A DNA stretch of 64,000 nucleotides from Diogma glabrata (Eukaryota; Arthropoda; Insecta; Diptera; Cylindrotomidae): assembly GCA_963693315.1 (NCBI GenBank), contig OY856187.1:387485685-387549684 (forward strand), in the 5' to 3' direction. The notes under the pieces are model-generated. The model was not told the DNA's origin. It was given only the letters and a program-made list of their open reading frames with translations, and made no database searches. Shown piece after piece: positions 22,273 to 33,732 of the stretch. Numbering within the stretch: position 1 is the stretch's first letter; every line of letters starts with the position of its first letter. Position numbers and translations under genes: made by a program.

Positions 22273-23100
22273 CATTATGTTTCACTCAAGTCGCTCCGGA
22301 GAAAATTTTATTTCATTTATTATTGTAGCACTATATTGTGGAACTGGAATTTATCGCCACAAAACCACTCCCCGAAAGTGCAGGCGATCATAGAATACCG
22401 AGAACCCAAACATGTTCGGAATACATCATCGGCTACAAGAAAACGACAAAACCTTAATTAATCGGAACGAGAAGGCTCGTAAAGCTTTCTAAAATTGCAA
22501 ACAAACTTATGCAGAGGCAGCGTTGTTGGCACACCCAACACAGGATAAACATTTTATTTTATAATTTTTAGTTTCAAATTAAGTATTACGTATTAATTGT
22601 AATGTAATTAATCAACTAATTAGTTTTAGGTATAATAATTAATTCTTAATTGAAAAATATAAACAAAATGGATTAAAATTTTGAAATTAGTGAGGAAAAT
22701 AGAGATAACAGATCAACAGATTAAATTGCTAATTACATTTAACGAATGGAAATAAAATTAATTAATTAGTTTTTGCAACCAATTCAATTACCAGCCTCAA
22801 ATTCGATAGACTATTTTCTTAAAAGTTTTCGAGTTAATGATAATCGAAAATTAAACTTGTTTTGAAAATGTTTAAAATAGATTTAGTTGAAAGAAGTAAT
22901 TCAAAATAACTTTTACAAGCCAACGTTTCGTTTATTTATTTATATATTTTAGTTAATAACGCATTTCTGTTATTTAATAATTAGATGTTTTGCATAGAAG
23001 TGTCCAAATTTGTCTATCAAAAATATCGACAACAAACGTGACATTACAGAAAGACCTTGAAAAACCATCTTGATTTTTTGAACATATTCTTAACAAAAAC
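22273..23100. other. Non-coding DNA
   Basis: AT-rich unique sequence without a recognisable gene or repeat. Confidence 0.5.
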
Positions 23101-23102
23101 AC

Positions 23103-23578
23103 ATTTTATTATAAAACATAGTCCCAGGGCCCACGCCGATTTTATGTGATGATTACCACATATTTTATACTTCGTGAGGCGCCTGTCCTTGACGAGCCCG
23201 AAATCTTTTGTTCTGCGATTTTCTCTCAAATCGGCCGCTTTTTCGTTCGGCAAGCTCCAAAAAATGCATATTGACCGCGATCTTGTAAATTTGCTACCAC
23301 ATTTTTTTTTTAACTGTGAGGGTTGGAAATTGGGTTTAGAACACGAGGGTAAGCTTGTCCGACCAAAATGTGTCTGCTATTGTCGATTCCGACTGACATT
23401 TTGGTATGCTTGGCTTGCCGAACGAAAAAGCGGCCGAACAAAAAGCGGCCGAATCGAGAAAAATGACAGAACAAAAGTTTTCAGACTCGTCAAGGACAGG
23501 CGCCTCACGAAGTATAAAATATGTGGTAATCATCACATGAAATCGGCGTGGTCCCAAAGACTATAAAATAAAAATATT
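23103..23578. mobile_element. Fold-back MITE of the GACGAGCCCGA family
   Basis: About 475 bp with inverted arms of roughly 150 bases: ATTTTAT..CCCACGCCGATTTTATGTGATGATTACC on the left (23103-23250) and its inverse on the right (23440-23578), both containing CTTCGTGAGGCGCCTGTCCTTGACGAG. Related arms occur at 31497-31781 and 34950-35978, so this is a dispersed family. The open frames on both strands come from the palindrome and have no known domain. Confidence 0.7.
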
Positions 23579-25137
23579 GATTTTAATTATCAATTTACTC
23601 AAATATAACGTCCATATTAATTAATGGTATCACAATTCATTAAAAAACTTAAAAACGTAGAAAAATATTTCATAAGAAATTCATTATGGCTTATTTTTAT
23701 TATTATTGTAGAATGCTCGAATTAAGTATAGTTTGATTTGACCTTGCCGACTCTCACTTGCCACTGTTGCGGTTTTTTAATAACCATAAACGATATTTTA
23801 ATATTTTTCTTTCAGTTTTGCTGTCTCAAAATAAATCACTTATGGGGAGCTAATTTAAATCTTTTTTAGACATCTTTATCGAATTAAATAGAAATTGTTG
23901 TGAGTAATTAAGCTCAAGTAACTAAGGAAATTCAAACATTCTGTATCATTGCCGTGATTTTAATCTTGTGACGACAGATATGCTTATCAATTAAGCCACC
24001 GGGCGATTACGCCATGTTGCAAACGAAATATTAAATAAAACTGAACGTAAAAAACGGACGCCTTGCAAGGCGACACAAAATTTAATTTTTATTTAATAAT
24101 CTCACTAGTAGTAACTGGACGAACGAAAGCGAGATTACACAATTTCGAACAAATCGAAAAATTTAGTATGCTCAAAAACTAAACACTTTCAAACATTAAA
24201 ATACATCTTTTTTTAAATCAAAGAAACCTATTTTTTGGTATGAAATTTGGTGGTTGTTATGGTTAAACATTCCTTAAATTTTTCAAATTTAAATTTGAAT
24301 AATATTACGAATTCTACAATTTTATCAAATAAGTTTCTTATGTTTCTCTGTTTGTATATACTTAGAATTAATACTTTTTTAACCAATATCCTTGTGGTGT
24401 AATATCTGATTATAATACCACAAAATAAGTTACTTGGAGGGAATAAAAAGTCGTATGAACATGATTTTTACATAATAAATGCATACCTTACTAATTTCAC
24501 TGTACTGTGAATAATTCCATTGTACGAAAACCCCAACATCAAAACAAAGCGAGTTATGACGAAAATAAAGTTGGTCGCTATTTTTTTCGACGACCAAACA
24601 AGTGAAAATCATCCCCTAATTACATGAATAATGCAAAAAAACTTCCATTTTCTTCAAAATAACTCAAAAACTGATACGTAAAATTTTGTGCAGTATTTTG
24701 TGTTACATGCATATTTTTCTTTAAAATTTAAATCGTGCTAATTCGAATGAAATCATATCAAATCCAATTCAAATATTTTTACTGGACCGTGTTATATCAA
24801 AATTCAAAACCGTCTAAAAAAAGACCGAACAGGGTTGGGTGTATATAATTGCATTTTTAAAAATTTTCGTTATTTTTTTTTCTGTAGGATAAAAAATATA
24901 GCTCAACTACCCAAAACATAAGAACTTAACGTAACGTAGCTTAATGACGCGACATATGAACTTTACATATAATCGACCAGCGAAAACTGAAGAACTTTTC
25001 GTTCAGTTGAACTGTCGCTTTTAACTTTAACGAAAAATTTAAGAGAGCGAAAATTTGCGTAGGAAACTTAAGGAATGTCAAAAAAAACAACAATAATAAT
25101 ATTTATTTTGCATACAAATTTTTGATTTGTGCTATCA
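23579..25137. other. Non-coding DNA with one tRNA-like stretch
   Basis: No protein-coding region recognised. A diverged tRNA-like sequence lies at about 23950-24006 on the minus strand and is listed separately. Confidence 0.5.
23950..24006 (-). repeat. tRNA-derived (SINE-like) remnant
   Basis: On the minus strand GCCCGGTGGCTTAATTGATAAGC resembles the start of a tRNA with an A box (TGGCTTAATTGATAAGC). About 25 bases later GATTAAAATCACGGCA resembles a decayed B box. The arms no longer pair well, so this is not a working tRNA. A tRNA-headed SINE fragment is the simplest reading. Confidence 0.35.
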
Positions 25138-25470
25138 CCTCAGGGGTCACTGGTCTGATTAGACCATGATACGGGACTTGGCGAACCCGAGGTACCTGAG
25201 CTATAGTGGGCTCTAGCCTGCTATTGCAAACCGTAAACCTGATGTCATGTCTAGCGGGAACGGGGACCTTGGCTTAGCCGCCCGGGTCGCGAGAAGGTGC
25301 TCCCTTATTAGCACCCCTAGTGGGTACACACTAGAGAGGACTCATGTAGGGTCAAACCATGAAAAGTACCAACCTCAGGGCACCTGTCGCCCCCAGTTGT
25401 ATATAGACTTCTAACAGCTATAGACGAAGGCCTGTTGGTGACCTTTATTGCGTCTTAACTCGTGGGAACA
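25138..25470 (+). other. GC-rich island, probable LINE 5' leader
   Basis: About 330 bases of balanced, moderately GC-rich sequence (for example CCGCCCGGGTCGCGAGAAGG and GGGAACGGGGACCTTGG) in a window otherwise strongly AT-rich. It sits about 160 bases before the LINE endonuclease frame on the same strand. It has stops in all frames and could be a structured 5' untranslated region. The base composition is directly visible. The role is inference. Confidence 0.45.
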
Positions 25471-25629
25471 ATATGGATAAATATTTTAGTAACTTTTTAA
25501 AAATTTTGTTTTCACCTGTTTATTATTTATTACATCCTATCATGAAATATTGGCCTATGTCATATTTTATTATATGATAGGATTTATTGTTTAGTTACCC
25601 ATTTTTAAAACAAATTATATTTTGATCAA

Positions 25630-26530
25630 ATGACTATTACATTTGATAAAAAATTTAAAATACACATCCAAAATATTTGTGGATTGAATGCCAACCGTGA
25701 CGCCGTGCAACAGCATCTCGAGCACGACCAACCGCATATTCTTTTTCTTACAGAAACACAAGTTTCTGAAAACTATCCCTATGACGTAACACTAAATCTC
25801 AAATATAGGCTTGAATCAGCTTTTAAACTTCATCAAGGTGTATGTGCATACATTCATGAGAGTGTTGCATATAAACGCTTTCCAAATTATGAACTACATG
25901 GTGATGGCTACAGCACAGTAGTATTAAAGGTTTAAAAGGCAGAAATATTTGCTGCATCGCACGACCTGACGCAGAATGTAAAAAGCCCAACTTTCACTCC
26001 TCGTAATGGCGGTGATTAAAGTTTTCTCTTAGACCTTTATCTTACATCTATGCCAGATATTACGAGTGTCGATGTCGATAAGGGCAGTATTGGAAATTCT
26101 GACCATTATCTAATCCCATCAATTATCAAAACTGATTTGTTACAAACTAGAGTTCCCAAACCCCGTAAAATATTTCACTTTTCAAAAATGGACACCAATG
26201 GTCTACGAAGCTTTTTTCAAGGTTTCCCTTTTGACCGTCATTGTTTTTATACTGACGATGTAAATGCTTCTGCTTAAAACTTTACTGAAACCATTCTATT
26301 CGGTATTAACAAATTCGTTCCCTTATCAATAATGAAACCCTAACAAAAATATTTGTTTTCGAAAGCAGCCACATTGGCTCTTCGAAACAAACGTAGATTA
26401 TTTAATATTTGGATTCATAAAAAGAACTCTGTTAATCGATCCCAATATTTAAAGGCCAACAAAATATCAAACCAGATAATTGAAAACGAAAAAGCAGAGA
26501 TTGACAGAGCGAACCGAGTTCTTCCAACCG
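25630..26530 (+). pseudogene. Non-LTR retrotransposon endonuclease fragment
   Basis: Plus-strand remnant of an APE-type LINE ORF2. The first frame (25630-25935) starts at an ATG and has HIQNICGLNANRDAV and LFLTETQVS, the N-terminal endonuclease blocks. After a stop, shifted frames give SPTFTPRNGGD, LDLYLTSMPDI and IGNSDHYLI (the catalytic Asp-His, about 25980-26115), then RKIFHFSKMDTNGLRSFF. A linker frame (26353-26530) with many Lys and Asn residues precedes where RT should start. RT itself is absent: the sequence changes to a Gypsy gag remnant near 26530. It is a different LINE family from the one at 5.8-9.5 kb. Confidence 0.7.
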
Positions 26531-27748
26531 ATCTTAAACAGGACCAATACCTTCACGGTAACGCACGAGCAGCTTGATAAGATGTTGGACACTCGGATGG
26601 AAGCTGCATTCGTCAGAATGCAACTCCATCAAACATCTGCTCCTCCATCTACAACCTCCACCTCAAAACCGCAACCTGCAAGTTCGGTAGACACACCTCC
26701 TCCAGCATCCACCACCAAATTATCGCCATTACCCCAAAGTCCTTCCCTTTTGGTCTGATAAACCAAAACTTTGGTTTATCATGCTTGAGGGCCAATTCAT
26801 ACTGGACAACATTAAGTCCTAGCAACCCAAGTACAGTTATGTACTTGGTGCCATAATACCGTTGCTTCGCTGCTTAGAGACATTATGGTCCAACCAGACA
26901 CGGCTTACACCTATGATAGGCTTAAACATGCTCTTCTGGCCCTCCTATCATGCAGCCCTTCAAACCGCTTGCACATTTTAAGCCGTGGCATGGAACTGTG
27001 AGATAAAAACCCTCACAATTTTGCCGGGATTTAACTACTGAATCGCAAGGTCTAGTATCTGAAAAGATGTTAAAAATAATTTGGTAGGATAAACTCCCAC
27101 AGGCTGTGCATATCGCTATTACGTTGGGCAGATTTGCCGAAGACTGCCGAGATAGCCGATACAATTTTAGCCACAACGGTTGGCACCTACATGTGGTAGA
27201 TATTCTTGCCGCTCCTTATTCTTCCTCCCCAGCGAGGACATGGCCTGGGCTCTGCGATACCAGAATTGCAGAATAAACATGCGCAGCTGCTAAATGCTTT
27301 GCAGCGCAAATTTTCTCGACCCTTCCCTCGTAGTTGGAGTAGATCCAGGAATTGAAATAACTACAACAATTTTTGGCATAACCAACCCAATTGGCCTAAC
27401 CGATCTCCCGCGGGAGCCCCTTCCAAGTATTAACCCAAATGTTCGATGGTTTACGCAATTACCATCACACCTTCGTTGATAATGCACGCAAATGCGACCC
27501 CGATTGTAAATTCCCTCGCCTAAATTCTCAATCTCCAAAAAGCTCTTAGTCTCAACACACTAGGTGGCTACTTCCGTTAGCACTTATGGTACACGAACTT
27601 TAATTTTAAACATTGGTCTCAGACATGTGTTTTGTCAGAGCTTTTGTCATCGCCGATGCGACCATCAATATTCTTGAAGTTGATTTCCTGAGCAAGCATG
27701 GTCTACCAAAAGGAAGTCAAAGATCGATGCCTCGTCGATCCATCAACA
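26531..27748 (+). pseudogene. Gypsy (CsRn1-like) gag-protease remnant
   Basis: Plus-strand decayed gag followed by the end of a protease. Frames with HEQLDKMLDTRMEAAF, a Pro/Ser/Thr-rich stretch, FWSDKPKLWFIMLEGQF and KYSYVLGAIIPLL correspond to the N-terminal Gag of CsRn1-like elements. Near 27625-27745 AFVIADATINILEVDFLSKHGL and, after a shift, LVDPSTF match the C-terminal part of the retropepsin fold. Stops and shifts are frequent. It ends exactly where repeat X copy 2 begins, and the rest of pol is missing on this side. Confidence 0.65.
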
Positions 27749-28131
27749 TTTAGATCTTCTAAACGTTTAGTTTATTGTATAATTTCAAGACAAATATGCA
27801 GTCGCATTTAAATTTCAATAACATGTTTATTTGTTTACTTATTTATTGTTAAATCATTTAATTCGAAAACATACGATTTTTAAAAAATCAACTTAACATC
27901 ATTCCCCTCTACAAAAAAATGCAATTATCTTCTACATTATGTTGAAAAAGAAAAAAAACTTCATTAATTCCAAGTAAAAGTATTTTTTAAAGGCACGTTT
28001 TTATATCAGTAAAGTAAAACTATAATATTACACTACCTTGAGAAACAAGCCCCCAATATAAATTGTTGTTGCTTTCAGATGCGATAAATTAATGACGCAA
28101 CATTATATATTCGTTACACTTACAACAACAA
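27749..28131 (-). repeat. 383-bp repeat X, copy 2 (inverted partner at 18956-19340)
   Basis: Reverse complement of copy 1, from TTTAGATCTTCTAAACGTTTAG to CGTTACACTTACAACAACAA. It follows the Gypsy protease remnant directly. Its left border lies within the same short palindrome CTAAACGTTTAG that ends copy 1. Confidence 0.8.
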
Positions 28132-29249
28132 AATTAACTGTTTGTTGTTTTGTTTACTGTTTATATACGTAGCTTATTTCTTAATTACCATAAAAGAAAA
28201 TGATAAGTAATAATTTATTTGGAATTTTATAAACTATATTATAGTTTTTACTCTAAAATTGATTATTATAAAATAAGTTCGAAGTCTTGTTGACATAGTT
28301 TAAATTGATTGCAAGGTAAACACCATCCGGATACGATTAAAAACGATAACGAATTAATATATAAGAATACAAATTTTTTTAAATGCTAAATAAATTCTAG
28401 ATTTAAGGACTATTAATATAAAAAAAATTCTAAGCTCGAAAATAATAATTAATGCATATTATTTATTGTTTAAACTTATATGAATTTGAAGAGTTAAACA
28501 AGTCAAAAGAAATCTACATCAAAGAGTTTACATTCGTTTATACAGGAATGTGGTTTTAAGATCTTCAAATGAATCAGGTTTACTTTTTGTCTGTTTTCGG
28601 GTGAGCTAAAGTTGACCGACCGCGTCGCATATTTTACTTCTGTTGCTTAATTTTGCATTTTGCATTTTATATAAAGATAAGAAATTTATTTCATTTCTAT
28701 TTTTAAAATTTTTGAACACTACTTAATTTAAATTTGAATTCATGAACTCACTATCGTTACATTTATTTGAAGCTTTCGCGACCAAAACCACTAGAAAATA
28801 AGGTTTCTATCAAAATCGAATGGGAATTAATTAGTGAACCGTTTCGAACTCTTTTGTGAAAATCCCATCCTCTGATTTAAAATTGATTTTATAAACTGAT
28901 AGATTTCGTTGACACAACTAATATCTTGTTTTTTTTTAAGGTAAAACTTCTTTAGGCGCGTTATAAGAATTTTGCAACGGAAGTACAAAAAACGAATACA
29001 ATATTCGGCAAATATACGATACAATCCGATTATGAGACACATATTTTAAATATTCACTGGTTTTTGGTGCATTATAGAAATAGTTCATATTTTTCGATTC
29101 TTAAAAATTTAACAGGAATTCAATTAAAAAAACATAATTTTGAATTAAATTTAATGATTTTCAATCCGAATTTTTAGAGTATTTTCATTTAATTTAATAT
29201 CAGTTTTCAAAATATTATGTGTCTGGTTCATTTTTGTTTACAATGCTTA
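28132..29249. other. Non-coding DNA including a duplicated segment
   Basis: No gene recognised. Most of 28323-28880 is a dispersed repeat with a partner at 34092-34752. Confidence 0.5.
28323..28880 (+). repeat. Dispersed direct repeat, copy 1
   Basis: This ~560-bp segment aligns in the same orientation with 34092-34752. Shared blocks include GATTAAAAACGATAACGAATTAAT, GTTGACCGACCGCGTCGCATATTTTAC and AATAAGGTTTCTATCAAAATCGAATGG. No coding frame or termini typical of a known element are visible. Confidence 0.75.
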
Positions 29250-29504
29250 AGCCGCAATTAGACTATTGCAGAACTCTGCAATATTTCTGCAATAGTCGTG
29301 CAATGGTAGTGTGTAAAATATTCATTGCAGAAAAGTTTGGCAATGAACTCATTGCAAAACATTGCAATGAGTCATTGCAAAACATTGCAATGAGTCATTG
29401 CAATGTTTTGCAATGAGTTCATTGCCAAACTTTTCTGCAATGAATATTTTACACACTACCATTGCAGAAATATTGCAGAGTTCTGCAATAGTCTAAATGC
29501 GGCT
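29250..29504. mobile_element. Palindromic MITE with TTA target duplication (PIF/Harbinger-like)
   Basis: A 255-bp near-perfect palindrome, starting AGCCGCAATTAGACTATTGC and ending in the inverse of AGCCGCATTTAGACTATTGC. The centre repeats CATTGCAATGAG several times. TTA flanks both ends (29247-29249 and 29505-29507). A 3-bp TTA/TAA duplication is the known signature of PIF/Harbinger transposons. The superfamily call rests on that alone. Confidence 0.75.
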
Positions 29505-29825
29505 TTAGACTCGTAAATTAATAAAAATTGCAGCATATTAGGCTTTTTTAAAGGCAGAGAAATAAGCTGTCGCAAATTTTGGTAAATGGCATATATAATG
29601 AAATATAAGATAACAACAAGCACCGTTTTAAAATTTGAGCAAAATCGAATAACTGGTTCAGGAATGGAAGCATGTTTGGTGGATCTTTTTGGTTTGTATG
29701 GTCAAGTCATTCATTTGTTCATTTGTTATTATATTTTTTATTCACTTATACTAAACGTTATAAATGTTATGAGTACTACTACGTACGTACGTACTAAATG
29801 TTATATGAGTTGGATGTGTCGATTG

Positions 29826-30172
29826 TAAATGGTGGTTATGGTGGTCATTGTGGTCATGGTTGCCATGGTGGTCATGGTGGTCATGGTAGTCATGGTTGTA
29901 ATAGTGGTCGTGGTGGTCATGGTAGTCATAGTGGTTATGGTGATCACGGTGTTCACGGTGGTCATGGTGGTCACGGTGGTCATGATAGTAATGATGTTCA
30001 CGGTGGTCATGATGGTCATGTTGGTCATGGCGGTCATGGTGGTCATGTTGATCAAAGTGGTCATGGTAGTCATGGTGGTAATGGTGGTCACGGAGGTCAT
30101 GATGGTCATGGTGTTCACAGTGGTCATGATAGTCATGATGGTCATGGTGGTGTCACGGTGGTCATAGTGGTC
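29826..30172 (+). repeat. GGTGGTCAT minisatellite
   Basis: About 345 bases of a 9-bp unit GGTGGTCAT with variants such as GGTAGTCAT and GGTGTTCAC. It is open in three frames: Gly-Gly-His repeats and Met-Val-Val repeats on the plus strand, and Met-Thr-Thr repeats on the minus strand. A Gly/His-rich protein is conceivable, but no signal peptide, splice context or conserved flank supports it. Confidence 0.85.
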
Positions 30173-30439
30173 ATGGCGTTTAGAGTTTGCACCCCGGGCT
30201 TTTCTGGGCGGGAAAAAATATTTGTGTTGATTAAATTTGTATTTTTAAATAGAAAAATGAGTGCGTGTAAACTTTGCACGCGGTTAAAATAAATTTCTTT
30301 GGCTACTGTGGCAGGTATTAATAAAAAGATGTAATATAAAATAAATATGTCATATTGCAATTTAGAGTTGCATTTCTTGATAATATAATTTACTGTGTAA
30401 TAAAAAGCAATATAAACATAATGTATTACAAAGTCAATT

Positions 30440-30755
30440 CAGACCCAATTTTTTGAAAGAAAAAATAAAATTAATTATTTGTTTGAAATGAAATTTTATT
30501 ATTATTATTGAGAACTATTGCATTATAAGTTTGTCAAAAGAATGTTGTCAAGTGTGTCAAAAGAAAGATTTTTATTTACTTTTTTTACCCAATTTTTTGA
30601 AAAAAAAAATAAAATTAATAATCTGTATGACATGAAATTTTATTATTATTATAGAGAATTATGGCATCATAAGTTTGTCAAAAAATTAATGTCAAGAGTG
30701 TCAAAAAATGATTTCACTTTTTTTTTAGCCAATTTTTTGGAAAAAAAAATATAGC
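30440..30755 (+). repeat. Tandem duplication, ~145-bp unit
   Basis: Two diverged copies (about 30440-30580 and 30585-30730) share CCCAATTTTTTGAAA, TGAAATTTTATTATTATTAT and CATAAGTTTGTCAAAA blocks. The start of a third copy (CCAATTTTTTGG) follows. The minus-strand complement has no coding appearance. Confidence 0.65.
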
Positions 30756-30819
30756 TGTTTTTATGACGTATAAATGTAATTGAAAATGAAATTGGACATG
30801 GAAATTTTTGAAATTGTTA

Positions 30820-31170
30820 TAGTATTTGAAATATTTTTGGAATTTTGAAAAATGTTTGTATTTTTAATTTTGCAATAATTTTTGCAATATTTTTAGAATT
30901 TTTGAAAAAGTTTTAATTTTTGATTTTGTAAGAATTTTTGGAATTTTGAAACAAGTTTCAATTTTTGATTTTGTAATGATTTTTGCAATATTTTTAAAAT
31001 TTTGGAAAAGTTTGAATTTTTGGAATATCATTGGAATTTTGAAAAGTTTAAAAATTTGTTTTTATTCTAATTTTTGGAATATTTCTGGGATTTTGAAAAA
31101 AGTTTGATTTTATTTAATTTTTACGATATTTTTGGAATTTTAAAAGAAATATGAATTTGTGATTTTGTAA
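30820..31170 (+). repeat. Degenerate TTTTGGAATTTTGAAAA repeat
   Basis: Irregular units of roughly 60 bases combine ATTTTTGGAATTTTGAAAA with TTTGATTTTGTAAT. Low-complexity DNA with stops in every frame. Confidence 0.55.
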
Positions 31171-31496
31171 TATTTTCTCGAAACGCTAAATGAAGTGGTT
31201 TTTGAGTAGTTTGCTGAGTGTATCATCTTTTCAGTAAACTATGTTAATTTATGATCTGTTATAATTTTCCGGCAACGTATTGATGTTTCGTGTTAGTTTT
31301 GTAATAAATTTCTAAACTGAGATAAAAAATACTTGTACTTTAACAAAGAGTTATGTTTGATATACATCGCTGCCCAAGACTAAAAACCATGTCCTCGTGA
31401 AAGTTTTTTGCCGAAAACTATATAAAAATCCTTAACCCAGACCAAAGTCTTGATATCTCAGAGCTGTAAGATTTCAGCCCCTCCATATTTTTCATT

Positions 31497-31782
31497 TCAG
31501 AGAAATCCATTTATCTTATACGTATTGCAGACCTCCTTGATTTAAATGAATCTAAGTTAATTTGGTATGTGATTTAATTTTATTTAAATATTTGTGTTAA
31601 TTTATCTTTCGTCTGATACTCACCAGGCCTTCGCCACTTTTATTTGATGATCATCACATATTTTTTACTTCGTGAGGTTCCTGTCCTTCACGAGTCCGAC
31701 AACTTCTGTAGCAGCCATTTTCCTCGATTCGGTCACTTTATGTTGTAAATTTACTACTACAATTTTGTTTTTTATTTAATTG
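31497..31782 (+). repeat. Single arm of the fold-back family
   Basis: The segment matches the left arm of the element at 34950-35978 (AGAAATCCATTTATC, ACGTATTGCAGACCT, CTTTCGTCTGATACTCACCAGG, CTTCGTGAGG). It ends at AATTTTGTTTTTTATTTAATTG, where another MITE begins. The partner right arm is missing. Confidence 0.7.
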
Positions 31783-32250
31783 CGGCTTAACAGTTTTTTC
31801 ACAACTCCATTTTGCACTTAATGTCTGAAAAAAAGTTGTTAACTTTGGGCAGGCCGCAAGGTCTGAGATTTTATCGGATCGCAATCCGCTTGACGGCAGT
31901 CGAAAGGGTAAAATGTCAGCTTCAATTAAAATTGATGTTGCCTATACCCATATTTAAAATTAACAACAATTACAGCAGTTCAAAAAACGGCGAAAATTTC
32001 TTAGTTGCAACATTAAATTTCTCAACGAATTTTCAACTTAAAGAGATGCGGTTTTAAAATTTGCAAAGTGCTTAGGAAACCGAAGATTATAAAAATAGAC
32101 ATTTTACCCTTTAAAGCTGATATTTTACCCTTTCGACTACCGTCAAGCAGATTGGCGTTCAGATAAAAACTCATACCTTGCGGCTTGCCCAAAGTTAACA
32201 ACTTTTTTTCAAACATTAAGTGCAAAAATTATGCAAAAACTGCTAAGCCG
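31783..32250. mobile_element. MITE with CGGCTTA ends
   Basis: About 470 bp. The left arm (31783-31935) and right arm (32100-32250) are inverted copies starting CGGCTTAACAG and CGGCTTAGCAG and sharing GTTGTTAACTTTGGGCA, GCCGCAAGG and CGACGGTAGTCGAAAGGGTAAAA-like blocks. It sits inside the single fold-back arm on its left, so it probably inserted into it. No transposase. Confidence 0.7.
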
Positions 32251-32315
32251 AATGAAACGTCCTAGTTGAGGTTTTATCTACATGATAGAGGGGTCAATTA
32301 TATTATAAACAATTA

Positions 32316-33729
32316 CACTGTGCGACAAATGGTAGGGGTCAGTGATCCGCTGGGGTTCTGACTACCGGAAAAAGCTATATCGGTAGAAAAAAAGTTATAA
32401 GTGTCACGTCTAGGAATCGAGATATATCGATTTGAAGCTAGTATGTATCATATAGGCGAAATAGCCACGTTTTGGGGACATAACTCGAGAACGACTAGTC
32501 CGATTTTACTGAAACAAATTTAGAAAAATTAAAAATTACTTTAATCTACTCCTACACTATTTCTTTACACAGTCAACAGTTTCGCAGTTATAAATAAATT
32601 TATGAAGAAAAAAGTAATTTTTTGCCTAAAAACTAAAAAAAATTGTATTTTAAAAAATCATGAAAAATTCAAAACTGGAAAAAGTGTCAAGTCTTATTAC
32701 TTTGACGTAAAGTCTCATAGTCTGTGCACAAAACGAGACATGGATCATGAAAATCGATGAACGCATTTCGCTTTTATTCACAATTAATTTTGACAAGAAT
32801 ATTGATTTTTCATAGAAATTTTTTTTTTAATTTTTTTACTGGAATAAACTCCAAAATTTATTGTTTTAAATGTATTTGAACATGTGTCGTCTATGTGGCT
32901 TTGTGCATTAATTTTATTTTTTTTTACTTTTTTATTTATTATTTTCTATTTTCTATTTTTTTTTATTCTTATTTATTTATTTTATTTTACTATTTTATTT
33001 TATTATTTTTAGTATAATTTTATTGTATATTTTTATATTTTTATTATATTTTTTTATATTATTATTATTATTATTGTTTATTATTATTATTTTTTATTAT
33101 TGTTATTATTTATTATTATTATTATTTAATATTATTTATTACTATTATTATTATTATTTATTATTCATTATTTGTTATTATTATTTATTATTATTTTTTA
33201 TTGTTTATTTATTATTTATTATTTATTTCTTATTTATTTATTATTTTTTAATTATTTATACGTTATTTATTTATTATTTATTTTATTTATATATTAAATT
33301 TTTTTATTTTAGTTTTTATATTTTTATTATATTTTTATTTTATTATTTTTATTATTTTTTTATTTTACTTCATTATTTTTATTTCATTTATTTATTTATT
33401 TTATTTTTTTTGTATTTTTTATTTATTTAATTTTAATTTTTTTATTTTTTCGTTACTTTTTCAGTATAGTATATCAGTAGATTAAAGGAATTTTAATTCA
33501 TAATTTCTAAATTTATTTCAGCAAAATCGGACTATAGTCGTTCTCGAGTTATATCAAAAAAAGAACCCCAAACGTGACAATTTCTCTTATATGATACTTA
33601 CTAACCTCAAATCGATATATCTCGATTCCTAGACGTGACCCAGCGAAACGCCGGGACACGTATAACTTTTTTTCTACCGATATAACTTTTCCCGGTAGTC
33701 CCCCAGCGGATTTTGGCTGTCGCACAGTG
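32316..33729. mobile_element. CACTG-ended non-autonomous DNA transposon
   Basis: Ends CACTGTGCGACA and TGTCGCACAGTG are perfect 12-bp inverted repeats, and subterminal similarity extends about 210 bases inward (CGAGATATATCGATTTGA, CTCGAGAACGACTA). TTA flanks both sides (32313-32315 and 33730-33732). CACT ends with a 3-bp duplication fit the EnSpm/CACTA (CMC) type. Transib ends also begin CAC but duplicate 5 bp, which is not seen. The interior is a TTATT microsatellite and has no transposase. Confidence 0.65.
32930..33460 (+). repeat. TTATT/TTTATT microsatellite
   Basis: About 500 bases of almost pure T and A in TTATT and TTTATT steps, inside the CACTG-ended element. It makes a 135-codon Phe/Tyr/Ile/Leu frame that is an artefact. 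Confidence 0.85.
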
Positions 33730-33732
33730 TTA

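Noticed and set aside
33023..33430. 135-codon hydrophobic frame
   Set aside because: Pure TTATT microsatellite translation.
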